In this document: positions 35,268-44,251 of the stretch, one piece after another
Position numbering within the stretch: position 1 is the first letter of the stretch
Layout of the letters: the number at the start of each line of letters is the position of its first letter
Assembly: GCA_031385445.1 (NCBI GenBank)
Contig: JANNBM010000021.1
Coordinates: forward strand, 12,214 to 76,213
Source of the DNA: CAIYZT01 sp031385445
GTDB taxonomy: Bacteria > Pseudomonadota > Alphaproteobacteria > Rhodobacterales > Rhodobacteraceae
Direction: 5' to 3'
DNA: 64,000 nt
Made by a program: the position numbers and the translations under genes
The notes under the pieces: generated by a model
Seen by the model: the letters and a program-made list of their open reading frames with translations, nothing else
Database searches by the model: none
What the model was told of the DNA's origin: nothing

Positions 35268-36524
35268 ATGTTCAAAAACAATTTCCTGTTCCGTCACCGG
35301 GATTTCGGTTTGTTCTGGTCGGGCATGTTTTTTGAAACCCTCGCAGCACAGATCGAGGCCGTCACGATCGGGTGGCAAGTCTATACCCTTGGCCGCCTGA
35401 CCCGCAACATCGCGGAATCTGCTTTTCTGGTCGGCATGGTCGGGCTCGTGCAATTCGTGCCGCTGTTTATGCTGACGCTCTGGGCGGGCTCGCTGGCCGA
35501 CCGTCATTCGCGCAAAACCATCGTGATGGGATCCATTATCGCGAAGGCCATCGGCGTCCTTGGTCTGGTCACAGTCGCCATCAGCGATGATCCTCAACTT
35601 ACGCATATTTTTGGTATCGCTGCCCTGTTCGGCATGTCGCGCGCCTTTCTTTCGCCTGCAGCATGGGCATTGACGCCCATGCTGGTGCCAAAAGACGAAA
35701 TGCCGCGGGCGATATCGCTGAAATCGGTTTCTGGCGAGTTGGCGGTGATCGTGGGGCCTTGGATCGGCGGGCTGATGGTGGCGGTTTCAACGGCGGCGGC
35801 CTATGCGCTGGCGGGCGGGCTTTATCTAGCCTGCCTGCTGATCGTCTCGCGGATCCGCACCAAGACCACGCCCGAACGTCAACCCGGCAGTCAATGGGCG
35901 CAGATCAAGGAAGGTTTGGTTTACACCTATCAGAACAAGATCATTTTCGGCGCGATCAGCCTTGATCTTTTCGCCGTTCTGCTTGGCGGGGCGACGGCGC
36001 TTTTGCCGGCCTTTGCAAGCGATATCCTGCAGGTCGGTCCCGAAGGCTTTGGCCTTTTGCGTTCGGGCCCGGCGATCGGGGCGCTGGTGATGGCGCTGGT
36101 GCTGGTGCGCTGGCCGATGAAACGGCGCGCGGGGGTGCGGATGTTTTGGGCGGTGGCCGCCTTTGGTGTGGCCACGATCGTGTTTGGCCTATCGAAAAAC
36201 ATCTGGCTGTCGCTCTTTGCGCTCGCGGCGCTTGGGGCGGCGGATATGGTGTCCATTTTCGTGCGCCAGACGCTGGTGCAGATCGTCACCCCCGATCACA
36301 TGCGGGGCCGGGTTTCTTCGGTGTCGGGGCTGTTCATTTCCGGTTCGAACGAGCTGGGCGAATTTGAAAGCGGCGTTGTTTCGCGCTTTATCGGGCCGGT
36401 TGCGGCGGCGGTGGTGGGCGGGGTCGGCACCTTGATTGTCACCGGAATTTGGGCGTGGAAGTTCCCCGATCTTCGCAAGGCTGACCGGCTGGACGGTGCC
36501 GACGAGACGGCGCCAAAGCTTTAG
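35268..36524 (+). CDS. MFS exporter, EntS-like group
   Basis: A 418-residue inner-membrane protein with about 12 helices. It starts MFKNNFLFRHRDFGLFWSG, typical of the EntS/TetA-like DHA3 group that exports siderophores or drugs. The MFS signature loop is GSLADRHSRKTIVMGS; the second half has ALVLVRWPMKRRAGVRMF. A late loop VTPDHMRGRVSSVSGLFISG matches this group. The start codon follows the stop of the ABM gene by one base. Its TAG overlaps the stop of the convergent ltrA-like gene. Confidence 0.88.
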   Translation: MFKNNFLFRHRDFGLFWSGMFFETLAAQIEAVTIGWQVYTLGRLTRNIAESAFLVGMVGLVQFVPLFMLTLWAGSLADRHSRKTIVMGSIIAKAIGVLGLVTVAISDDPQLTHIFGIAALFGMSRAFLSPAAWALTPMLVPKDEMPRAISLKSVSGELAVIVGPWIGGLMVAVSTAAAYALAGGLYLACLLIVSRIRTKTTPERQPGSQWAQIKEGLVYTYQNKIIFGAISLDLFAVLLGGATALLPAFASDILQVGPEGFGLLRSGPAIGALVMALVLVRWPMKRRAGVRMFWAVAAFGVATIVFGLSKNIWLSLFALAALGAADMVSIFVRQTLVQIVTPDHMRGRVSSVSGLFISGSNELGEFESGVVSRFIGPVAAAVVGGVGTLIVTGIWAWKFPDLRKADRLDGADETAPKL

Positions 36525-37705
36525 GCGCGGGCGCTGGATTTGCCTTTGCGCGCCGATTTTCGCGTCGCGCGGTTCAGCGAGACGTCTTCCCAGATCGCAA
36601 CGAGAACCAGAATCGCCGCCGCCGCGACATTCACCGTCCGCAGTTCTTGCCCATAAGACGGCCAGATCAGCCCTAGACAAAGCGCCAGCCCGATCAGGTG
36701 CGAAAGCGGGAAATAGGGGGCTGAAACCCATTTGAACAAGCCGTTTCCAAGCAAATACAGCGCCAGACCGGCATAAGTCACGGCAATATGCGGCCAATGC
36801 GCCGGATCATGCGGATGGGCAATCGCACGTTCTGACGCGACCGCGCCAAGCACGATACCCGCCACAATCGGAATATGCAGATAGGAATAGGCCAGACGCC
36901 CCAGCGCGCCCGGATTGTCGGAATGCTCTATCTGATGGGTGCCGCGTTTGTGGCCGATGTGAAAATAGATCCACCACATGCCAATCGCGACCAGCACCGC
37001 GCTGAGAAAGGTGATAACCCCGGCCATATCCCAGTCCATCCTGGCAAAGGTCGCGCCCGAAACCAGCAAAGCCTCGCCCAGACAGATGATCACAAAAAGC
37101 CCGCATCTTTCGGCCAAATGACCGCCATTGATCGACCAGCCCGCTGCCGGGTCGTGGCGATGGCCGGGAAAGGGATAGCCAAAGGCCGGCGCGATCAACT
37201 CTATCGACAGCGCAACCAGCCAGGGCACAACGCGGTCGGCTGGCGCGGCGAGGCCACCCCAAATCCAGAAAACGCCCGCAAGCCCGACCCAAAAGGTGAT
37301 GCGCAAAAATGTGCGGCGCACGCCGGGGTCCCCCGATGCAACAAGAGACACAAACAAGGTTCGGGACACCTGCAACATGGCAAAGGTAATGCCGAAAACC
37401 GCGCCGCGACTGCCGAACGCCTCGGGCAAGGCCATCGACAGGAAAAGACCACCCGTCATCATGACGAACAAGAGCACGCGCACCCAAAACTTCTCCGGAT
37501 CAAGCCAGTTGAAAACCCAGGTGGAGTAGATCCAGATCCACCAAACCGACAGGAACAAAAAGGCGGTCTGAAATGCGCCTTGAAATGTCAGATTGACGAG
37601 GAGAAATTGGCTGATTTGCGTGATGGCAAAGACAAAGACCAAATCATAGAACAATTCGGCAAAGCTGACCCGCCCGTCGCCTGTTCGCCGCAAATTGTGC
37701 GCCAT
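36521..37705 (-). CDS. Low temperature requirement protein A (LtrA) family
   Basis: A 394-residue membrane protein with about ten helices. The family start is exact in kind: RVSFAELFYDLVFVFAITQIS, followed by VWWIWIYSTWVFNWLDP. Later, HLAERCGLFVIICLGEALLV carries the conserved acidic residue, and WWIYFHIGHKRG follows. LtrA was found in Listeria as needed for growth in the cold; its transport activity is unknown. The stop overlaps that of the convergent MFS gene. Confidence 0.86.
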   Translation of the reverse strand: MAHNLRRTGDGRVSFAELFYDLVFVFAITQISQFLLVNLTFQGAFQTAFLFLSVWWIWIYSTWVFNWLDPEKFWVRVLLFVMMTGGLFLSMALPEAFGSRGAVFGITFAMLQVSRTLFVSLVASGDPGVRRTFLRITFWVGLAGVFWIWGGLAAPADRVVPWLVALSIELIAPAFGYPFPGHRHDPAAGWSINGGHLAERCGLFVIICLGEALLVSGATFARMDWDMAGVITFLSAVLVAIGMWWIYFHIGHKRGTHQIEHSDNPGALGRLAYSYLHIPIVAGIVLGAVASERAIAHPHDPAHWPHIAVTYAGLALYLLGNGLFKWVSAPYFPLSHLIGLALCLGLIWPSYGQELRTVNVAAAAILVLVAIWEDVSLNRATRKSARKGKSSARA

Positions 37706-37776
37706 CGCGTTCCCCCGATTTTTATCGACCTTAGCAGGCTCTGGACAAATCCCACAAGACAGGCGAGCACTCGGGC

Positions 37777-38676
37777 ATGACGCCGCGCCCGCCTTCGGTA
37801 AAAGCCGCCCTTTGGATGGGCCTTGCCCTGATAAGCTTCAGCGCGATGGCGGTTGCCGGGCGCGAGGTCAGCAGCCGTCATGACACGTTCGAAATCATGG
37901 CCGTGCGCTCGCTCGTCGGGTTTATTCTGGTGGTGATGGTCGCGGGCGGCGTGGGCGCGCTGGGGCAGGTTTCGCGGCAACGGCTGGGCGGGCACGGCCT
38001 GCGCAATATCTTGCATTTCACCGGACAGAACCTTTGGTTTTTCGCGCTGACGCTGATCCCCCTCGCTCAGCTTTTCGCCATCGAGTTCACCGCGCCGCTT
38101 TGGGTGATCCTGCTGGCCCCGCTGGTTCTGGGCGAGCGGTTTACCCCCATGCGGCTTGTGGCGGCGGCGCTTGGATTTGCCGGGGTGCTGATCGTCACGC
38201 GGCCCTTTGGCACAGTGCCGGGGATCGGCGTTCTGGCGGCAGGCGCTGCGGCCATCTGTTTTGCCATGACCTCCATCCTGACCAAACGCCTGACGCGCGA
38301 GGTGACCCTCGTTTCCATCCTGTTCTGGCTGACGTTGATGCAGTTTATTTTTGGCACCATTGGCGCGTTCTGGGACGGCGCCGTGCAATGGCCAGACCGA
38401 ACCACCCTGCCCTGGCTGATTGTGATTGGCGGCGCGGGGGTTTTGGCGCATCTAAGCCTGACTTCGGCACTGCGTCTGGCACAGGCGAGCTATGTCATGC
38501 CGATCGACTTTGCCCGTCTGCCGCTGATCGCAGTCATCGGTGCACTCTTTTACGCCGAACCTTTGGATCCATTCGTGTTGATCGGCGGCGGCGTGATCTT
38601 TTTCGGTGTTTGGCTGAATATCAGGTCCGAGGTCAGGCGCGCGCAGGGCCCGACTAAAAATAAGGCAGGTAAGTGA
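37777..38676 (+). CDS. EamA/DMT-family transporter
   Basis: A 299-residue protein with ten hydrophobic helices in two EamA repeats (about 10-135 and 150-290). The first half includes WMGLALISFSAMAVAGREV and the conserved PLWVILLAPLVLGERFTPMR; the second ends FARLPLIAVIGALFYAEPLD, the matching motif. Such proteins export metabolites or take up nucleotide sugars; the substrate is not readable. It is divergent from the ltrA-like gene. Confidence 0.87.
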   Translation: MTPRPPSVKAALWMGLALISFSAMAVAGREVSSRHDTFEIMAVRSLVGFILVVMVAGGVGALGQVSRQRLGGHGLRNILHFTGQNLWFFALTLIPLAQLFAIEFTAPLWVILLAPLVLGERFTPMRLVAAALGFAGVLIVTRPFGTVPGIGVLAAGAAAICFAMTSILTKRLTREVTLVSILFWLTLMQFIFGTIGAFWDGAVQWPDRTTLPWLIVIGGAGVLAHLSLTSALRLAQASYVMPIDFARLPLIAVIGALFYAEPLDPFVLIGGGVIFFGVWLNIRSEVRRAQGPTKNKAGK

Positions 38677-38786
38677 CGCGGCGTCCGAATTGACCGGCAG
38701 CGTGGATGGTGGATATTTGACAGATCAACCGCACTGACAAGATCTGCAATCAAGACGGATCGAAGGTGCCGCGAACGGGGAAAAAC

Positions 38787-39830
38787 ATGAAAACGACGAT
38801 TACGGCGCTTGGAGCGCTGGCAATGACAACAACCATGGCGCAGGCGGGCGGGCTCGACCGGTCCGGCCAGTCCATTTCGGCGCTTTTTGAAACCGGCGGC
38901 TATGCCGAACTGAGCTATGGGATGGTGATGCCGTCAATTGAGGGCGTCTATCTCGGCGTCGTCGGTTCGGGCAGCGTCGGGTCTGACTACAGTGCGCTTG
39001 GCCTCGCGATCAAAAGCGACATCAACGCGAAGTTTTCCGCGGCCGTGATCCTGGATCAACCGTTCGGGGCCGCAGTGGACTATGCCACGCCTCCCTATCC
39101 GTTGACCGGCAGTTCGGCCCATGTCAACACAACCGCGATTACCGCGCTTGGGCGTTACAAGTTCAACGAAAGCTTTTCGGTCTATGCCGGTCCTCGCTAT
39201 GTCACCGCATCTGGGGATTACACCGTCAATGCGGCGCTTGCCCCCCCGGTCGGTTATTCCTCAACCTATTCCTCCGGCTCTGATCTGGGATATGTCGTTG
39301 GTGCCGCTTTTGAAAAGCCGGAAATTGCGCTGCGCGTTGCGCTGACCTACTCGTCAGCAACGACATTCGCACTGGATGGTACGGCGGGTGATTTGAATGC
39401 GGAAATGCCGCAGTCTATCAACCTTGATGTTCAATCCGGCGTCGCAGCCAACACGCTGGTCTTTGGGTCGATCCGCTGGGCCGACTGGACCGAGGCAAGC
39501 ATTGTCGACACGGCCGTTGGATCGTTGATCAGCTATGACAAGGATGTGTTCACCTATTCCTTGGGCGTTGGTCGCAAGTTCTCTGACAGCTTTTCGGGCT
39601 CGGTCAGCCTTGGTTATGAGGCAGCACAAGGCGGCGAGGCTTCGAACCTGTCGCCGACCGATGGCAATGTCTCCATTGGCGTGGGCGCAAAATATACCAT
39701 GGGCAACATGGAAATCTCCGGCGGCGTGCGGTACGTCCTGCTTGGTGATGCCACGACAGAGCTGATCGCGGGCGATTTCAGCGGCAATACGGCCATCGGC
39801 GCCGGCCTGAAAGTGGCCTTCCGCTTCTGA
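38787..39830 (+). CDS. Outer membrane beta-barrel protein, OmpP1/FadL-like
   Basis: A 347-residue precursor. MKTTITALGALAMTTTMAQA is a Sec signal peptide; the mature part begins GGLDRSGQSISALFETGGY. Alternating hydrophobic strands fill the rest and the chain ends with aromatic Phe (KVAFRF), as needed for BAM recognition. The strand pattern and ASGDYTVN / ADWTEASI segments suggest a FadL-type long-chain hydrocarbon channel, although it is shorter than E. coli FadL (about 420). GGGGAAAAAC precedes the ATG and a strong terminator follows, so it is monocistronic. Confidence 0.85.
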   Translation: MKTTITALGALAMTTTMAQAGGLDRSGQSISALFETGGYAELSYGMVMPSIEGVYLGVVGSGSVGSDYSALGLAIKSDINAKFSAAVILDQPFGAAVDYATPPYPLTGSSAHVNTTAITALGRYKFNESFSVYAGPRYVTASGDYTVNAALAPPVGYSSTYSSGSDLGYVVGAAFEKPEIALRVALTYSSATTFALDGTAGDLNAEMPQSINLDVQSGVAANTLVFGSIRWADWTEASIVDTAVGSLISYDKDVFTYSLGVGRKFSDSFSGSVSLGYEAAQGGEASNLSPTDGNVSIGVGAKYTMGNMEISGGVRYVLLGDATTELIAGDFSGNTAIGAGLKVAFRF

Positions 39831-39850
39831 TCCGACCTTCAAAGCCTTGC

Positions 39851-39886
39851 AAATGCCCCGCCCCCGCTGGCGGGGCATTTTCTTTT
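39851..39886 (+). terminator. Rho-independent terminator of the FadL-like gene
   Basis: AAATGCCCCGCC, loop CCCGCT, GGCGGGGCATTT, then TCTTTT. Twelve-pair perfect stem beginning 20 bases past the stop codon. Confidence 0.93.
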
Positions 39887-39922
39887 GCGCTAAGCCTTGG
39901 CGCAGCAACCAAAGGTGCCGAC

Positions 39923-40801
39923 ATGCAGCCTGATCCCATCCATGCCGCGCCAAGCGCCTATCGCGCTGCAACGGCAAAGCGCGTTTTGCTGTTCGGCATG
40001 TCGGGCCTTGGCAAAACCACGCTGTCCAATACCCTGCGCGAGGCGGGCGGCTGGTTTCACTACTCGGTCGATTACCGGATCGGCACGCGGTATATGAACG
40101 AATACATCGCCGACAATTTCAAACGCGAGGCGATGAAAGTGCCGCTGCTGCGCGAGCTTTTGCTGTCGGACTCGGTCTACATCGCGTCCAACATCACCTT
40201 CGACAACCTCGCGCCGCTGTCCTCCTATCTCGGCAAACCGGGGAACGAGGCCAAAGGCGGCCTGCCTTTTGCCGAATATCAGCGGCGGCAGGATCAGCAC
40301 CGCGCGGCCGAGATCAGCGCCATGCTGGACACCACCCGCTTTATGGAGCGCGCGGCCAGCATCTATGGCTATGCCAATTTCGTCTGTGATACCTCAGGGT
40401 CCATCTGCGAGGTGGTGGAGGCGGAAGACCCCGGCGACCGCGTGATGAACGAGATCGCGGCGCATCATCTTTTGGTCTGGATCAAGGGCACGGATGCCCA
40501 CCGCGACGAGCTGTGCCGCCGTTTTGACCGCGCGCCAAAGCCGATGTATTACCGCCCCGACTTTCTGCTGCAGGTCTGGGGCGAGTTTTTGGCCCATGAA
40601 GGCAAGCCCGCGGATGCCGTTGATCCCGACGCCTTTTTGCGTTTTGGATATGCGCGGTTGCTGGACAGCCGCCAGCCCAGATATGCCGCCATGGCAAAAT
40701 GGGGCGTCACCGTCAGCGCCGAAGAGGTGGCCGCGGTGCGAAGCCCGGCCGATTTCGATGCGATGATCTGCGCCGCGCTTGATCGGCGCAGCGCGCGCTA
40801 A
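39923..40801 (+). CDS. P-loop ATPase of unknown role beside metA
   Basis: A 292-residue protein with one P-loop, RVLLFGMSGLGKTTLSNTL at about 20-38, similar in layout to small kinases such as shikimate kinase (Walker A, then YSVDYRIGTRYM). A helical middle (FAEYQRRQDQHRAAEISAML) and NFVCDTSGSICEVV follow; VWIKGTDAHRDEL late. I cannot name its substrate. It lies 27 bases upstream of metA on the same strand, so a shared transcript is likely. No signal peptide or membrane helix. Confidence 0.72.
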   Translation: MQPDPIHAAPSAYRAATAKRVLLFGMSGLGKTTLSNTLREAGGWFHYSVDYRIGTRYMNEYIADNFKREAMKVPLLRELLLSDSVYIASNITFDNLAPLSSYLGKPGNEAKGGLPFAEYQRRQDQHRAAEISAMLDTTRFMERAASIYGYANFVCDTSGSICEVVEAEDPGDRVMNEIAAHHLLVWIKGTDAHRDELCRRFDRAPKPMYYRPDFLLQVWGEFLAHEGKPADAVDPDAFLRFGYARLLDSRQPRYAAMAKWGVTVSAEEVAAVRSPADFDAMICAALDRRSAR

Positions 40802-40828
40802 TCTGCACATCTGTACAAAAGGTTCCCC

Positions 40829-41758
40829 ATGCCCATCACCTTGCCCGAAACCCTGCCCGCCTTTGAGGTTCTGCGGAACGAAGGCGTCATGGTGATCTCG
40901 CCAGACCGGGCCGCACATCAGGATATCCGCCCCCTGCACATCGGGCTTTTGAACCTGATGCCAAAGAAGATTCAGACCGAAAATCAGTTCGCCCGCCTGA
41001 TCGGAGCGACGCCGTTGCAGATTGATCTGTCGCTGATCCGGATGAGCGAGCATCACACCAAAAACACGGCTGCCGAGCATATGGAAACCTTCTATCGCCC
41101 GTTTTCCGAGGTCGAGGCGAGCGGTGAAAAGTTTGACGGCCTGATCATCACCGGCGCGCCGATTGAACATCTGGCCTTCGAAGAGGTGTCTTATTGGGAG
41201 GAACTTCAAAGGGTTATGGATTGGACCCAGAGCCACGTCTTTTCGACCTTTGGCGTGTGCTGGGGCGCGATGGCCATGGCCTATCATTTCCACGGTGTGC
41301 CCAAACACCTGCTGGATCACAAAGCGTTCGGCTGTTTCCCGCAGCGCAATCTGGCCCAGACCTCGCCCATTCTGCGCGGTTTTTCGGACGAATTTGTGAT
41401 GCCGGTCAGCCGCTGGACCGAAATCCGACAAGACGATATCGACGCGGCGGGCCTGAAAACGCTGGTCACTTCGGATCAATCCGGCCCCTGTCTGATCGCC
41501 GATCCCGGCCACCGCGCGCTGTATATCATCAACCATCTGGAATATGATTCCGAAACCTTGAAGCAGGAATATGACCGCGATATCGCGGCCGGAACGCCGA
41601 TCAACGTGCCGATGAACTATTACCCCGGCGACGATCCCTCGCGTCCGCCACTGAACCGCTGGCGCAGCCACGCGCATTTGCTGTATGGCAACTGGATCAA
41701 TGAAATCTATCAAGGCACGCCGTTTGACCGCGCTAAAATCGGCGTTTCGGGCTTGTGA
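40829..41758 (+). CDS. metA: Homoserine O-acyltransferase MetA, probably acetyl-CoA specific
   Basis: A 309-residue enzyme opening the methionine pathway by acylating homoserine. The nucleophile is Cys144 in FGVCWGAMAMAY; the His/Glu pair is in IINHLEYDSETL; substrate contacts include SRWTEIR. The residue deciding acyl specificity is Glu113 (GAPIEHLAFEEVSYW). In characterised MetA enzymes a glutamate there selects acetyl-CoA, while glycine, as in E. coli, selects succinyl-CoA. So despite the usual succinyltransferase label, acetylation is predicted. No SAM riboswitch is visible in the 27-base gap upstream. Confidence 0.93.
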   Translation: MPITLPETLPAFEVLRNEGVMVISPDRAAHQDIRPLHIGLLNLMPKKIQTENQFARLIGATPLQIDLSLIRMSEHHTKNTAAEHMETFYRPFSEVEASGEKFDGLIITGAPIEHLAFEEVSYWEELQRVMDWTQSHVFSTFGVCWGAMAMAYHFHGVPKHLLDHKAFGCFPQRNLAQTSPILRGFSDEFVMPVSRWTEIRQDDIDAAGLKTLVTSDQSGPCLIADPGHRALYIINHLEYDSETLKQEYDRDIAAGTPINVPMNYYPGDDPSRPPLNRWRSHAHLLYGNWINEIYQGTPFDRAKIGVSGL

Positions 41759-41786
41759 GCGGCGTCATCTGCCCTAGAACTTAAAA

Positions 41787-42725
41787 ATGTATCGATTTTT
41801 CATGATCCTTGTTTTGGCGCTTTTGCTCGCCGCTGCGGCCACCTTCTGGCGGGCGAGTGCGCGCGGCGCCGCCGCGCTGCGTGATTTCCCCCCGACCGGC
41901 AGTTTCATCACAGTGGCTGGCACGCGGCTGCACTATCGCCAAAGCGGCAGCGGCCCGGATCTGGTGCTGATCCACGGCTCTTCGGGCAATATCCGGGATT
42001 TCGACTTTGGCCTTTTCGAAGCCCTCACTGCCCATTACCGGGTCACGGCGTTTGACCGGCCGGGCCTCGGCCATTCGGATCCGATCAGCGATCCGTCCAT
42101 CGCCGCGCAGGTGCATCTGATCAAGGCGGCGGCGGCGGAACTGGGCCTGACGCGGCCCTTAGTGGTGGGGCAAAGCTATGGCGGGGCGCTTGCGCTTGAA
42201 TGGGCGCTGGAAGGCGGGCCTTCGGCGCTGGTGCTGATCTCCGCGCCGTCCTTGCCGTGGCCGGGCGCGCTCGATCCTTGGTATCGGCTGACCAACACTT
42301 GGATCGGCGGCATGATTGCGCCATGGGTCGCGGCGGCTTTTGTGCCGCAATCCTATGTCGACGGCGCGCTGACCCCGATCTTCGCGCCGAATCCGGTTCC
42401 GCCGGACTATGCGGCAGACATCGGCAGCGCGCTGACCATTCGTGCGGCCTCGCTTGCCGCAAATGCGGCGCAGATCAATCTGTTACGCGAACAGCTTGTC
42501 GTCATGGAGCCACTTTATCCCGGCCTGACCCTGCCGATCGAGTTGATCCACGGCGACGCAGATACCACTGTGCCGCTGGCCATTCATTCTGCCCCGCTGT
42601 CAAAGCTGTTGCCAAACGCCCATCTGACCGTGCTTGCGGGCGTCGGCCATATGCCGCATCACGCCGCCCTGCCCCAGGTTCTGATCGCAATTGACGCCGC
42701 CGCCGAACGCGCCGGATTGCGCTGA
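41787..42725 (+). CDS. Membrane-anchored alpha/beta hydrolase
   Basis: A 312-residue protein. Residues 4-20 (FFMILVLALLLAAAATF) form a signal anchor, so the enzyme likely faces the periplasm. The fold is standard: LVLIHGSSGNIRDF for the oxyanion hole, Ser130 in VVGQSYGGAL, an aspartate in IHGDADTTVP, and a histidine in GVGHMPHH. Substrate unknown; epoxide, ester or haloalkane-like ligands are possible. It stands 28 bases after metA and 45 bases before ppk2, same strand. Confidence 0.85.
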   Translation: MYRFFMILVLALLLAAAATFWRASARGAAALRDFPPTGSFITVAGTRLHYRQSGSGPDLVLIHGSSGNIRDFDFGLFEALTAHYRVTAFDRPGLGHSDPISDPSIAAQVHLIKAAAAELGLTRPLVVGQSYGGALALEWALEGGPSALVLISAPSLPWPGALDPWYRLTNTWIGGMIAPWVAAAFVPQSYVDGALTPIFAPNPVPPDYAADIGSALTIRAASLAANAAQINLLREQLVVMEPLYPGLTLPIELIHGDADTTVPLAIHSAPLSKLLPNAHLTVLAGVGHMPHHAALPQVLIAIDAAAERAGLR

Positions 42726-42770
42726 TCCTGCCAATCGCCATACTAGGGCAAACTCTCGAAAGGATGACCC

Positions 42771-43640
42771 ATGGACCTGCCATTTGACGGCGCCATCAGC
42801 CGCTATTTCAAAGAAGCCGCGCCCGCGCAGGTGCGCCGGGCAATCGAGGCGGCGGACAGCGATGATATCCTGACCAAATCCTACCCCTACCGTGAAGAGA
42901 TTAAGACCAAGGTCTATAACGCCCAAATGGACGCGCTTCAGATTGAACTGAGCCGGATGCAGGCCGACTTGCGCAGCACAGGCAAGCGGCTAATTGTGGT
43001 GTTCGAGGGGCGCGATGCGGCGGGAAAAGGCGGCACAATCAGTGCCTTGCGTGCCAATCTTAATCCGCGCGCGGCCGCCGTCGCCGCCCTGCCCAAACCC
43101 AGCGAGCATGAAGCGGCGCAGTGGTATTTCCAGCGCTATGTCGACTGGTTTCCGGCCAAGGGCGAGCTGACGATTTACGACCGGTCCTGGTATAACCGCG
43201 CGATGATCGAACACGTTTTCGGCTTTTGCAAACCGCCCGAGCGTGAGAAATTCTTTCGCCAACTGCCGGAATTTGAAAAGATGATCGTGGATGAGGGGAT
43301 CACCTTCGTCAAAATCTGGCTGGAAGTTGGGCAAGCGGAACAGCTCAAACGGTTCCTGGACCGCGAGAAGGATCCGCTGAAGCAATGGAAGCTGAGCCAG
43401 ATCGACGTGGACGGGCTGTCCAAATGGGATGCGTATTGCGCGGCGATAGACGAGACGATGAAGGCCACCAATTTCAAGCACGCCCCTTGGACGGTGATCC
43501 TGTCGGACGACAAAAAGCGCGCACGGATCGCGGCGGTTCAAACCGTGCTTTTGGCGGTGGATTACACCGGGCGCGATCTGGAAGCCATTGGAAAGGTTGA
43601 CAGAAAAATCTGCGGCGGCCCGAAAATCCGGCCCAAATGA
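42771..43640 (+). CDS. ppk2: Polyphosphate kinase 2
   Basis: A 289-residue single-domain PPK2, which transfers phosphate between polyphosphate and nucleotides (class I usually ADP or GDP to the triphosphate). Walker A is VVFEGRDAAGKGGT (77-90); Walker B is IYDRSWYNRAMIEHVFGF; the lid segment is FLDREKDPLKQWKLSQID. Length matches single-domain class I/III enzymes. AAGGATGACCC precedes the ATG. Its stop overlaps the ATG of the TetR gene (ATGA). Confidence 0.93.
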   Translation: MDLPFDGAISRYFKEAAPAQVRRAIEAADSDDILTKSYPYREEIKTKVYNAQMDALQIELSRMQADLRSTGKRLIVVFEGRDAAGKGGTISALRANLNPRAAAVAALPKPSEHEAAQWYFQRYVDWFPAKGELTIYDRSWYNRAMIEHVFGFCKPPEREKFFRQLPEFEKMIVDEGITFVKIWLEVGQAEQLKRFLDREKDPLKQWKLSQIDVDGLSKWDAYCAAIDETMKATNFKHAPWTVILSDDKKRARIAAVQTVLLAVDYTGRDLEAIGKVDRKICGGPKIRPK

Positions 43641-44248
43641 AGACCGGATACCATCACGGCAATCTGCGGCAGGCTTTGGTCGACGCCTCGCTGCTGCTTA
43701 TCGCCGAACATGGCCCAACCGGGTTTACCCTGTCCGAGGCGGCCAAGGCGGCGGGCGTGACCCCGGCCGCCGTGTACCGCCATTTTGCCGGCCGTGATGA
43801 TCTGATTGCCGAGGTTGCCCGGCAAGGCTTTGACATCTTCGCCGCCCTGATGGAATTTGCGTATAACACCGGAAAACCCTCCGCCCTTGCGGCGTTCGAG
43901 GCGACAGGGCGGGCTTACCTCGCCTTTGCGCGCCGGTATCCCGGCCATTATCAGGCGATGTTCGAAAGCGGGCTGAACCTGAACGCGCATCACGATCTGG
44001 CCATGGTATCTGGCAAGGCGCGGGCGGTGCTGGAGCGCGCAGCGGAGGGGTTAAGCCAGCATATGCCGCCCGCCAAACGCCCGCCGTCGACGATGTTTTC
44101 GGCCCATATCTGGGCAATGAGCCACGGTGTGGTGGAACTTTTCATGCGGGGTAGCGGCGCAAAATCGCCGTTTTCCCCCGAGGATTTGCTGGAGGCGGGC
44201 ATCGGGATCTATCTGCGCGGACTTGGCCTGCTGCCGCCCGATCACTAG
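43637..44248 (+). CDS. TetR/AcrR-family transcriptional regulator
   Basis: A 203-residue regulator. The DNA-binding HTH is at about 12-55 (GNLRQALVDASLLLIAEHG, then LSEAAKAAGVTPAAVYRHF). The C-terminal ligand domain looks like the WHG/TetR_C_33 type (AYLAFARRYPGHYQAMFES). It is translationally coupled to ppk2 by ATGA, which suggests that it may control that unit; targets are not shown by the sequence. It converges on the capsule gene with three bases between. Confidence 0.88.
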   Translation: MKTGYHHGNLRQALVDASLLLIAEHGPTGFTLSEAAKAAGVTPAAVYRHFAGRDDLIAEVARQGFDIFAALMEFAYNTGKPSALAAFEATGRAYLAFARRYPGHYQAMFESGLNLNAHHDLAMVSGKARAVLERAAEGLSQHMPPAKRPPSTMFSAHIWAMSHGVVELFMRGSGAKSPFSPEDLLEAGIGIYLRGLGLLPPDH

Positions 44249-44251
44249 CGC

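Noticed and set aside
40802..40828. SAM-II riboswitch expected before metA
   Set aside because: Only 27 bases separate metA from the preceding gene, and the 36 bases before that gene show no such structure.
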